The translations under genes were made by a program, and so were the position numbers. A stretch of DNA of 64,000 nucleotides from UBA4844 sp050943255 (GTDB lineage Bacteria; Bacillota; Syntrophomonadia; Syntrophomonadales; Syntrophomonadaceae): NCBI GenBank assembly GCA_050943255.1, contig JBMNOV010000001.1, positions 1 through 64,000 on the forward strand, given 5' to 3'. A model generated the notes under the pieces. That model was not told the origin of the DNA and did not search any database. It saw only the letters and a program-made list of their open reading frames with translations. This document shows positions 51,601-59,866 of this stretch, one piece after another (position 1 is the first letter of the stretch; every line of letters begins with the position of its first letter).

Positions 51601-53349
51601 TTACATTACCCGGGCTAAACCCCTATATACTCTGCCACGGGGTGTATCCAAGGTAATTACCATACCATCTTCTAGTATGCTAGTTGCATCTTTTACCCCA
51701 ACTATTACGGGGATATCGGCGTTAATACCCATAATAGCAGCATTAGAAGTTAGGCCGCCCTCTACAGCAACTAACCCAGCAATCAGTTCAAGATAAGGAG
51801 CAAGGCTGCTGTCGGCACTTCCTGTGACAACGATATCCCCTGGTTGAATCTTATCTATTTGATCAGCAGTCAGTACAACTCTTACCGGACCACTCGCAGT
51901 TTTATGCCCTATGCCCATACCCTCAACTAATATCTCACCGACTGTTTCAACTTTCAACATATTAGTACCACCTGATTTTCCCGATGGTATTCCGGCAGTT
52001 AGCACCAGAAGATCACCGTTTTTTATATAACCGCTATCAAGTGCAGCTTGGATAGATTCAGTAAATAATTCATCAGTTCCTTTGGTTTCTTTTATAAAGA
52101 TTGGTTCCACCCCCCAAACTAAAGCCATTTTTTTCATTATTCTGAAATCATTAGTAGAAGCTATTATCTGAGCCTGAGGGCGGTACTTAGCAATCATTTT
52201 AGCAGTAAAACCGGTATAAGTAGCAGTTATAATGGCTGCTGCACCCAGGTTCATGGCTGCTGTACAAGTAGCATAACTAATAGCATCTGTAACTGTGGGG
52301 CTAAGCTGAGGACGCTTTTTACGTAAGATATCCTGGTAGGGTAAAGACTCTTCAGCTCGAGCTGCAATACGTGCCATTGTTTTTACTACTTCAACTGGAT
52401 ATTTACCAGCAGCACTTTCCCCGGAAAGCATTATTGCATCAGCGCCGTCAAAGATTGCATTAGCCACGTCTGATACCTCAGCACGGGTAGGACGGGGATT
52501 AGTAATCATGGATTCCAGCATCTGGGTAGCAATAATAACCATTTTGCCTGACTTGCTACATCCTTCAACAATGTTTTTTTGAACTAAAGGTACTTCCTCG
52601 GCAGGTATCTCAACCCCAAGATCACCCCGGGCTACCATTACCCCATCAGCAACCTTGGTGATTTCCTCCAGATTAGCAACCCCCTCCTGGCTTTCAATTT
52701 TAGCAATTATATCAATATCAGCTTGCCGCTGTTCCAGAATGCGCCTTATATCAATAACATCATCAGCTGTCCTGACAAACGAAGCCGCAATAAAGTCTAT
52801 ATTATTATCAATTCCAAAATTAATGTCTGCAATATCTCTTTTACTTAGGAAGGGCATCCCAATTCTTACCCCTGGTACATTTATTCCTTTACGTTCACCC
52901 AATTCTCCCCCGTTAACAACCCGGCATTTTATATCACCATCATTAATTGCCTCAACCTGCAAATTTATTAGCCCATCAGCTAGTAATATGGTAATACCTT
53001 TTTTCACCATATCGGGCAGGTGGGGATAACTAATCATGACTTCATGCTCATTTCCTATAATCTCGCGAGTAGTAAGTACAAAATCCTGTCCGCTTTCTAA
53101 CTTAATTTTTCCGTTTTTAAGCCTTCCGGTTCTTATTTCAGGTCCCCTGGTATCAAGCATTATAGCAACATATCGATTACAAATTCGAGCTGCTTCCTGT
53201 ATGGCCAGTATTCTTCTCTGGTGTTCATCATAACTCCCATGGGAAAAATTAAGACGAGCTACATTCATACCAGCTTCAATCATCTGTTTTATGGTTTCAA
53301 CTTTTTCACTGGCAGGCCCAATTGTACAGATTATTTTGGTCTTTTTCAT
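51601..53349 (-). CDS. pyk: pyruvate kinase with extra C-terminal domain
   Basis: 582 residues, ATG after TGAGGTG. Catalytic landmarks: KIICTIGPASE, ARLNFSHGSYDEHQ, MLDTRGPEIRTG, DFIAASFVR, IIAKIESQEGV, VARGDLGVEIP, IIATQMLESM, RAEVSDVANAIFDGADAIML. Residues about 475-582 add the PEP-utiliser-like C-terminal domain known from Bacillus pyruvate kinase, with GGLTSNAAIMG where the domain family usually has a His (TSHA). The enzyme makes pyruvate and ATP from PEP. It follows pfkA by 17 bases, as in Bacillus (pfkA-pyk). Confidence 0.96.
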   Translation of the reverse strand: MKKTKIICTIGPASEKVETIKQMIEAGMNVARLNFSHGSYDEHQRRILAIQEAARICNRYVAIMLDTRGPEIRTGRLKNGKIKLESGQDFVLTTREIIGNEHEVMISYPHLPDMVKKGITILLADGLINLQVEAINDGDIKCRVVNGGELGERKGINVPGVRIGMPFLSKRDIADINFGIDNNIDFIAASFVRTADDVIDIRRILEQRQADIDIIAKIESQEGVANLEEITKVADGVMVARGDLGVEIPAEEVPLVQKNIVEGCSKSGKMVIIATQMLESMITNPRPTRAEVSDVANAIFDGADAIMLSGESAAGKYPVEVVKTMARIAARAEESLPYQDILRKKRPQLSPTVTDAISYATCTAAMNLGAAAIITATYTGFTAKMIAKYRPQAQIIASTNDFRIMKKMALVWGVEPIFIKETKGTDELFTESIQAALDSGYIKNGDLLVLTAGIPSGKSGGTNMLKVETVGEILVEGMGIGHKTASGPVRVVLTADQIDKIQPGDIVVTGSADSSLAPYLELIAGLVAVEGGLTSNAAIMGINADIPVIVGVKDATSILEDGMVITLDTPRGRVYRGLARVM

Positions 53350-53366
53350 TTCTTCACCTCAAAAAC

Positions 53367-54323
53367 CTATATTGAAAGCATACGAGCTATTTCAAAAAGA
53401 TCCCGTTGTAGAGTTTTGGTTCCATTCACTACTTCCGCCAGGGGTATAGGCTGAATTTTATCCTCCAGACAGGTAATTACTACATTACGCTGTACCCCAT
53501 TCACACAGTCTATAGCTCCTTTTCCCATGCAAGATGCAAGAATGCGGTCAACCGCCGTTGGTGTACCTCCTCGCTGGGTATGCCCTAAAATACTCACCCG
53601 GGTGTCCTGACCAGTCTGTTTTTCTATCTGCTCTTTAAGCTCCATAACCGGGTAAACACCTTCAGCAACAACAATTATACTGTGTAATTTGCCCCTATCT
53701 GTACCGCGGTTTATTTTATCAACTACCTGATTAAGATCAGTAGCAATTTCCGGTATCAAAATAGATTCAGCTCCCCCGCCCACTCCAGCATGGAGAGCAA
53801 TTTCACCACATTCGTGCCCCATGACTTCAATAATAAATACCCGACCATGACTTGTAGCTGTGTCCCTGATACGGTTAATAGCCTCCAAAGCCGTATTTAC
53901 CGCGGTATCGAAGCCAATCGAAGTCGTATATGCTATATCATTATCGATTGTCGCTGGAATACCTATAACATTAATACCTAATTGTGAAAAATCATAAGCA
54001 CCACGGAAACTCCCGTTACCTCCAATAACTACCAGGTGATCAATGCCCATTTTAGTTAGGTTATCCAAAGCCCGGGCTCGCCCTTCATAGGTTTTAAATG
54101 CCTCCGAACGAGAAGTACGTAATATAGTTCCGCCGCGATGAATTATATCAGCTACTGAGCCTAGGGTCATAGGGCTGATATGCCCAACAATTAATCCTTC
54201 AAAACCCTGATATACTCCATATACTTCGAATCGATGGTAAATAGCTGATCTTACTACTGCCCGTATGGCGGCATTCATTCCCGGCGCATCCCCGCCGCTG
54301 GTTAACAATGCTACCCTGGTCAC
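53367..54323 (-). CDS. pfkA: ATP-dependent 6-phosphofructokinase
   Basis: 318 residues, GTG start after GGAGG. TSGGDAPGMNAAIRAVV, IGGNGSFRGAY (family GGDGS with Asn in place of Asp), GIPATIDNDI, TATSHGRVFIIEVMGHECG and SILGHTQRGGTPTAVDRI are the PfkA signatures. The N-for-D change at the GGDGS motif position (GGNGS) concerns the Mg-ATP site and is worth noting, since it varies between ATP- and PPi-dependent types. It is co-transcribed with pyk and controls entry into lower glycolysis. Confidence 0.93.
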   Translation of the reverse strand: MTRVALLTSGGDAPGMNAAIRAVVRSAIYHRFEVYGVYQGFEGLIVGHISPMTLGSVADIIHRGGTILRTSRSEAFKTYEGRARALDNLTKMGIDHLVVIGGNGSFRGAYDFSQLGINVIGIPATIDNDIAYTTSIGFDTAVNTALEAINRIRDTATSHGRVFIIEVMGHECGEIALHAGVGGGAESILIPEIATDLNQVVDKINRGTDRGKLHSIIVVAEGVYPVMELKEQIEKQTGQDTRVSILGHTQRGGTPTAVDRILASCMGKGAIDCVNGVQRNVVITCLEDKIQPIPLAEVVNGTKTLQRDLFEIARMLSI

Positions 54324-54336
54324 TATAAACCTCCAT

Positions 54337-54597
54337 TTATTTATTTACTTTTCGGCCTTCACTGCCTTCCGAGCTTTCAGCCTTAATTATGCCAAAACGG
54401 GTATAGATCTCAGCATTTCCTCTAACTTTCATGGCCGAAGTATGTTCTGTAAACTGAAGCACCATTACCTCGCCCCGATCTAGTTTTTCTGTATGGTGAA
54501 ATCTAGTGTCCCTGCCACGGGTAAGACCGATAAGTGTTACTCCATTTTCCTGAGCCTTTACTACAATATAGTCTTCTCCAATATAGTTTTCATTCAT
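54337..54597 (-). CDS. mtrB: tryptophan RNA-binding attenuation protein TRAP
   Basis: 86 residues, ATG after GGAGG. DYIVVKAQENGVTLIGLTRG, DTRFHHTEKLDRGEVMVLQF, TEHTSAMKVRGNAEIYTRFG are an almost residue-for-residue match in pattern to Bacillus TRAP (V.KA...GV..IGLTRG.DT.FHH.EKL..GEV...QFTEHTSA.KVRG). TRAP is an 11-mer ring that, when loaded with tryptophan, binds (G/U)AG repeats in trp leader RNA. The C-terminus is longer and more charged than usual. It lies 13 bases upstream of pfkA and after dnaE, so it shares their transcript rather than a trp operon. Confidence 0.92.
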   Translation of the reverse strand: MNENYIGEDYIVVKAQENGVTLIGLTRGRDTRFHHTEKLDRGEVMVLQFTEHTSAMKVRGNAEIYTRFGIIKAESSEGSEGRKVNK

Positions 54598-54685
54598 GCA
54601 CTTACCTCCTCAAATTTAATAAATTAGAAAATAGACATAAATAACACTCCATGGGGGGTTATTTGGGAAAATATTATTTTTTTTA

Positions 54686-57600
54686 TTAGGCAAACCATAC
54701 ATTTTGTTGACCAAAAAGGGCAGTTAATTGTTGTTTTAAGATATTATTAGGTTTTACTTTAAGACTATCATTAAGTATTAATCTCCTTTTTCCCGGAAAA
54801 TGTAAAATTACTTCTTGTTCTCCCGGAAATTCTTTTAAGAGATGTACCATAGTATCTTTCTTGTCTGAAGTATTATTATTTTCATCAATACGAATATTTA
54901 ACTCTTTCACTACACTTGGAATAGCCTGAGCCCGCTGCATTATTATTTTAAGTTGATCGTCACGGGTATCTAAAAAACCTTCCAATACTACTGTTTGATC
55001 TGATTGAAGAACTGCTGTATTTTTACGTAAAGAGGATGGAAAGACCATTACTTCAATCCTTCCTGTTAGGTCTTCCAAGAATAAACGGGCATAGCTTTCT
55101 CCGCGCCGGCTTATTTTTCGTTGCAAGTTGGTAATTGTTCCAGCTACGCGAACATATGTATTCTCTAAACTATTGTTTAGATCATCAATTAGATGAGTTG
55201 TTAAAAGCAAAATAATTCCGCGATATTCATCAAGGGGATTTGCTGATACATAAAAACCAAGTACTTCTTTTTCACGGTTAAGCAGTTCTCTGACCGGCAG
55301 TTCTCCCCTTATTGAGGGAACAGGTTCCTCTACTAAGGTACTTGCATCTCCAAAAAGGCAGATTTGGTAATCGGATTGGCTTTGTTTAACTTGTAATGCT
55401 AGTTCTACACATTCATCCATAATGCTAAGAGCCTCTTTACGGGTTATTGCTAGAGAATCAAAACAACCTGCCACTATGAGGTTTTCTAAAATTCGCTTAT
55501 TTATCAAACTTAAATCTATCCTCTGGCAAAAATCAAACAAGGAGACAAAGGGGCTATTTCTACGTATCTCAACAATACTTTTAACTGCATTCATTCCTGT
55601 ATTTTTAATAGCACCCAGCCCAAAACGGATACTATTACCATCACCTGACACAGTGAAATTTTCATAACTTTCATTAATATCAGGTGGAAGTACATTAATA
55701 TTCATTTTTTTACATTCTTTAAGATAAAAAACTACACGATCTTGATTGCCTATGACACTGCTTAAAAATGCGCACATATACTCAACCGGATAATAAGCCT
55801 TAAGATAAGCAGTTTGATACGAAATTAATGCATAGGCCGCTGAATGGCTTTTGTTAAAGCCATATCCAGCAAAATTCTCCATAATATCAAAAAGTCTGGT
55901 AGCTATTTTCTCGTCAATACCATGGCATTGAGCAGCACCAGTTACAAATTTATCTCTTTGAGCAGCCAGCTCCTCCGGCTTCTTTTTGCCCATAGCCCGG
56001 CGCAGGATATCAGCTTCACCCATGGTAAACCCTGCTAAATCACTGGCTACCTGCATTACCTGTTCCTGATATAGTATCACCCCATAGGTTTCATTAAGTA
56101 TATTCTCCAGCAAGGGGTGTATATACTCGATTTTTTTACGCTTGTTTTTGCAATTGATAAAATCCTCTACCATTCCACTTCCCAGGGGACCTGGCCGGTA
56201 TAAGGCTATAACTGCTATGAGGTCTTCGAATCTCTGTGGTTTCATTTCAGTTAGAATGCGCCGCAGTCCATCACTCTCTAGTTGAAAAATACCGATAGTA
56301 TTACCACTTGACAGTAGGTCATAGACCACAGGATCATCTAATGGCAATTTATCCAGGGCAATTATTATTTTCCGGGTTTTTTGGATTATGGACAAAGCCC
56401 GGTCAATCACTGTTAAGGTTCTAAGTCCAAGTATATCCATCTTGAGCAGGCCAATATCTTCAACCGTTTCTTTGGTATACTGGGTAACAACATGCCCCTC
56501 CGGGGTCTTTTGTAAAGGCAATAGTGCTATTAAGGGTTCTTTGCCAATTACTACTCCAGCTGCATGAATAGAAGCATGCCTGGGCATACCCTCCAATGCT
56601 TTAGCTATATCAATAATTTTTCTGGCGGTAATGTCCGTTTGATACGCTCTTATAAAATCCGGAGATATTTCCAATGCCCTTTCGATATTTACACCTAGTT
56701 CTGCCGGTACCATTTTAGCCAGTTTATCTACTTCGCCGTAAGGTATGCTAAGTGCCCGGCCAACATCCCGAATAGCTGCTCTCGCTGCCATAGTACCGAA
56801 AGTTATGATTTGGGCTACCCGATCAGTACCATAACGGTCAACAATATAATCTATAACCTGTTCTCTCTTTTCGAAACAAAAGTCAATATCTATATCAGGC
56901 ATGCTTACTCTTTCAGGATTTAAAAAACGTTCAAAAAGCAAGCCATATTTTATGGGATCGATAGTAGTAATACCTAAGACATAGGAAACCAGGCTTCCAG
57001 CAGCCGAACCTCGACCTGGCCCTACCGGTACTCCATTACCCCTGGCCCAGTTTACCAAATCCTGTACTATTAAAAAATAACCCGCAAAACCCATACGTTT
57101 TATAGTCTCAATTTCATGCTCAAGTCTATTAATAATTTCTGGAGAAGGATTGCGATACTTTTCAGAAAATGCTTTGCGCACCATCGTTTCCAAATAAGAC
57201 TCCGGGGTATAATTAAAAGGTATATTAAAATAGGGTAAGTGAAACTCCCCAAAGTTAAAGTTTACTTCACATTGTTGGGCTATCAACATACTGTTTTCAA
57301 TGGCTTCAGGTCGAGATGGAAATAATGCTTGCATTTCAGCTGCGCTTTTCATGTAGAATTCGCTACCAGGAAAACGTAAACGATCAGACTCATCTACTAC
57401 ACTCCCAGTCTGGATACAAAGCAGAATATCATGAGCTGCTGCATCTTTTTTATATAAGTAATGGATATCATTGCTAGCAACAAGGGGAATCCCGGTTTGA
57501 TCACTTATTTGGCAAAGTCCCTGGATAATTATTTTTTCCTCTTCTATACCATGATCCTGCAACTCCAGATAAAAATTATCCGGTCCAAAAATGTCCCGGT

Positions 57601-58087
57601 ATAATAAAGCAGTTTGCATGGCCTGAGAGTATTGGCCGTTGATAATTTGCCGGGGAATTTCGCCGGCAACACAAGCAGATAAAGCAATTAAACCTTCGTT
57701 GTATTGCTGCAGAAGTTCTATATCGACCCGGGGCTTGTAATAAAATCCCTCTAAAAATGCCCGGCTAACAATATGAACCAGGTTCTTATATCCTTTATCA
57801 TTCTTACAAAGTAAGACTAGATGATAGGGCTTTTCATCCCAACCTTTTTCCTTATCTAAACGACTACGAGGTGCAACATAAACCTCACAGCCTATTATAG
57901 GCTTAACCCCCTGTTTAAGTGCTTCACGGTAGAAATCAATTACTCCATAAAGAACACCATGGTCAGTTATAGCCACAGCAGGCATATCTAACTCCCGTGC
58001 CCGGGAAACTAGCTTCTTAACCCTGCAGGCACCATCAAGCAGGCTATATTCGGAATGGTTGTGCAGATGTACAAAATTCCCACTCAT
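54686..58087 (-). CDS. dnaE: DNA polymerase III alpha subunit (DnaE type)
   Basis: 1133 residues, ATG after GGGGAG. The PHP domain begins at FVHLHNHSEYSLLDGACRVK. Catalytic core: GPGRGSAAGSLVSYVLGIT, RFLNPERVSMPDIDIDFCFE (the DxD), ASIHAAGVVI, GIFQLESDGLRRIL, YQEQVMQVASDLAGF, GFNKSHSAAYALISYQTAYL. A C-terminal OB-fold domain (about 985-1080; VRVAGTITNLQRKISRRGES) follows. Length and domain order are those of DnaE. In low-GC Firmicutes with PolC, DnaE extends primers; PolC is not in this window. First gene of the dnaE-mtrB-pfkA-pyk cluster. Confidence 0.96.
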   Translation of the reverse strand: MSGNFVHLHNHSEYSLLDGACRVKKLVSRARELDMPAVAITDHGVLYGVIDFYREALKQGVKPIIGCEVYVAPRSRLDKEKGWDEKPYHLVLLCKNDKGYKNLVHIVSRAFLEGFYYKPRVDIELLQQYNEGLIALSACVAGEIPRQIINGQYSQAMQTALLYRDIFGPDNFYLELQDHGIEEEKIIIQGLCQISDQTGIPLVASNDIHYLYKKDAAAHDILLCIQTGSVVDESDRLRFPGSEFYMKSAAEMQALFPSRPEAIENSMLIAQQCEVNFNFGEFHLPYFNIPFNYTPESYLETMVRKAFSEKYRNPSPEIINRLEHEIETIKRMGFAGYFLIVQDLVNWARGNGVPVGPGRGSAAGSLVSYVLGITTIDPIKYGLLFERFLNPERVSMPDIDIDFCFEKREQVIDYIVDRYGTDRVAQIITFGTMAARAAIRDVGRALSIPYGEVDKLAKMVPAELGVNIERALEISPDFIRAYQTDITARKIIDIAKALEGMPRHASIHAAGVVIGKEPLIALLPLQKTPEGHVVTQYTKETVEDIGLLKMDILGLRTLTVIDRALSIIQKTRKIIIALDKLPLDDPVVYDLLSSGNTIGIFQLESDGLRRILTEMKPQRFEDLIAVIALYRPGPLGSGMVEDFINCKNKRKKIEYIHPLLENILNETYGVILYQEQVMQVASDLAGFTMGEADILRRAMGKKKPEELAAQRDKFVTGAAQCHGIDEKIATRLFDIMENFAGYGFNKSHSAAYALISYQTAYLKAYYPVEYMCAFLSSVIGNQDRVVFYLKECKKMNINVLPPDINESYENFTVSGDGNSIRFGLGAIKNTGMNAVKSIVEIRRNSPFVSLFDFCQRIDLSLINKRILENLIVAGCFDSLAITRKEALSIMDECVELALQVKQSQSDYQICLFGDASTLVEEPVPSIRGELPVRELLNREKEVLGFYVSANPLDEYRGIILLLTTHLIDDLNNSLENTYVRVAGTITNLQRKISRRGESYARLFLEDLTGRIEVMVFPSSLRKNTAVLQSDQTVVLEGFLDTRDDQLKIIMQRAQAIPSVVKELNIRIDENNNTSDKKDTMVHLLKEFPGEQEVILHFPGKRRLILNDSLKVKPNNILKQQLTALFGQQNVWFA

Positions 58088-58111
58088 AAAAATCTCCCCA
58101 AACAGCTGTCC

Positions 58112-58582
58112 CTAGCCAACCTGACATACATCACAGGGATTACTCTTGGTTATATTACAAAGCTGGTTGAAAGTAATAGGCAGAATAGTATTGCTTGTAC
58201 CTGCAGCCGTATAGACTATATCAAAACGCTGAAGGCTTTTATCAATATATATAGGAATATCATTTTCTAAAGCAAAAGGACATACTCCACCAATAGAAAA
58301 ACCGGTGATTTTTAGCACCTCGTCTCCAGAAGCCATACGTACCCGGGAACCCATTAGATTTTTTACCGCCTTATTATCAATTCTCGCATCCCCAGAGGCA
58401 ACCACCATAAAAAATTCGTTGTTTTTAGTTTTTAATAAAATAGATTTAGCAATTTGTGCTACTTCAATACCCAAGGCTTGTGCTGCTAGGTATGCTGTAC
58501 TAGTATCGGTGTCGAGATTGATTATTTTAAGATGCGGTTCACGCTCTGCTAGATAAGCTCTTACTCTTTCAACTTCATTCAT
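58112..58582 (-). CDS. YbaK/EbsC-type aminoacyl-tRNA deacylase
   Basis: 156 residues, ATG after GAGGTTTG. LAAQALGIEVAQIAKSILLK (about 31-50) and MVVASGDARIDNKAVKNLMG carry the catalytic lysine region; GFSIGGVCPFALENDIPIYI and YTAAGTSNTILPITFNQLC complete the ProRS editing-domain fold. Free-standing members hydrolyse mischarged Cys- or Ala-tRNA(Pro). It is 24 bases upstream of dnaE, on the same strand. Confidence 0.9.
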   Translation of the reverse strand: MNEVERVRAYLAEREPHLKIINLDTDTSTAYLAAQALGIEVAQIAKSILLKTKNNEFFMVVASGDARIDNKAVKNLMGSRVRMASGDEVLKITGFSIGGVCPFALENDIPIYIDKSLQRFDIVYTAAGTSNTILPITFNQLCNITKSNPCDVCQVG

Positions 58583-58660
58583 TTAGCAAACCTCACATCT
58601 AGATCTTTTCCATTAACATTATAACCATAAGCACTGTCCTTAGAAAGGTATTGAGGTATG

Positions 58661-58849
58661 TTATTCTATAATTCCCTGCTCCCGCATTCGTTTACTCATA
58701 AGACCCCCCACTTTACCACATATGGCGTTACTCAAAGAATCCCACCCTTCGTTTTGTACCTGTTCCAGAATGCCTAACTCCTTTGCAATTTCCAGCTTAA
58801 GCTTATCCTTTTCACTTAGTGGTTTATTTTGTTTTTTCTTAGATGACAT
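58661..58849 (-). CDS. alpha/beta-type small acid-soluble spore protein
   Basis: 62 residues, ATG after AGGAGAC. KDKLKLEIAKELGILEQVQN and EGWDSLSNAICGKVGGLMSK match the two DNA-binding helices of alpha/beta-type SASP (KxEIAxELG...GWGxLxxxxxGxxGGxM..R). These proteins coat spore DNA and protect it from UV and heat. It differs from the main SASP by a Lys-rich N-terminus and a single Cys. Expected under sigma-G in the forespore. Confidence 0.88.
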   Translation of the reverse strand: MSSKKKQNKPLSEKDKLKLEIAKELGILEQVQNEGWDSLSNAICGKVGGLMSKRMREQGIIE

Positions 58850-58895
58850 AATAATTTAGTCTCCTTATTGTTTATTTACTAGATAGCTGTGCAAA

Positions 58896-58944
58896 GGGAC
58901 GGGGTTGTTGACACTAAGCCTGGCTATGCCAACAATCCCGTCCC
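58896..58944 (-). repeat. GGGACGG palindromic repeat, second copy
   Basis: GGGACGGGGTTGTTG (58896-58910) pairs with CAACAATCCCGTCCC (58930-58944), 15 bases with one G-U; the 19-base loop contains AGCC-T-GGCT. The termini (AAAGGGACGG ... CCGTCCCCTA) match those of the palindrome at 17941-17977. It lies 39 bases after the HAD gene and may act as its terminator. Confidence 0.75.
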
Positions 58945-58982
58945 CTAATTACTTGTTTATTATTATTAAACCTCCTGGTATT

Positions 58983-59693
58983 TTATATACAGCTTTTTAT
59001 AAAATCAGCTAGCTTTGGTATCTTTCCATGCCAATCAGCCTTATACTTTGCCCCTCTATCAATCAACATATCTTCCACCAAAAAGGTCTTCATGCCAAGT
59101 TGGCCAGCTGGCAAATCTTCACCAGTATCATTACCCACCATAAGACATTCCTCAGGTTTAACTCCAATCTTCTCGGCTATCTCCTGATAATATTCAATAT
59201 GCGGCTTACAAAAGTGCATTACTTCATAAGAAGTTATTAAGTCAAACTGGTGACGGCCTATACCAGCCCATTCAATGCGATTCTGTAATGCACTTAGCGG
59301 AAATACCGCATTAGTAGCTATTACCACTTTTATACCCTGGTTCATTACATATTCCATCATTTCCGGTACCTCCGGAAACGGTTGACAAAATTCTTTTAAT
59401 AATGGAAAACATTCCTGATAATAGCGCTCAAAAAAATTGTTAAACTCCTTCGGTAAATATGGCCAATTCCGGTAAAAATCCTGCATAAAAGCTTCTTCAT
59501 TGGTTATATTAGGGTTCTTATCAGCAATCATTACACCGGTGGAACGCCATACCTGTTCAACTAGTCGGTTTCCTTCCTGGTATCCCATCTCACTTGCCAA
59601 ATTCACCATCTTACGAAAATACTGTTTAAGAAAATAATCCATATCAATATTTAATAAAGTACCATCAAGATCAAACAGTATTGCCTTAAACAT
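58983..59693 (-). CDS. HAD-superfamily hydrolase
   Basis: 236 residues, ATG after AAGGAGA. Motif I is ILFDLDGTLLN (Asp8, Asp10), motif II VVIATNAVFP (about 118-127), and motif IV VGNDTGEDLPAGQLGMKTFL near 195. A helical cap at about 15-95 marks subfamily I. It is likely a phosphatase for a small phosphorylated metabolite. Single gene; the substrate cannot be told. Confidence 0.88.
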   Translation of the reverse strand: MFKAILFDLDGTLLNIDMDYFLKQYFRKMVNLASEMGYQEGNRLVEQVWRSTGVMIADKNPNITNEEAFMQDFYRNWPYLPKEFNNFFERYYQECFPLLKEFCQPFPEVPEMMEYVMNQGIKVVIATNAVFPLSALQNRIEWAGIGRHQFDLITSYEVMHFCKPHIEYYQEIAEKIGVKPEECLMVGNDTGEDLPAGQLGMKTFLVEDMLIDRGAKYKADWHGKIPKLADFIKSCI

Positions 59694-59866
59694 AAGCTAA
59701 TTCTCCTTATTCCGGTTAATTTGGTAATATTGTGAATCATTATAAGCTATTGCAAGAAACAAATGAAACCTCTTATTAATTATTTTAATATTATTTTTAA
59801 AAAAGAAGGAAACTCTGTAAATAAATAGAAATTATTATTAAATAGCTTGTGGGAGGATGATTCCTT

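Noticed and set aside
54649..54670. AATAAC...GTTATT repeat after dnaE as a terminator
   Set aside because: Stem is bulged and no U-tract follows on the minus strand; mtrB follows closely, so read-through is expected.
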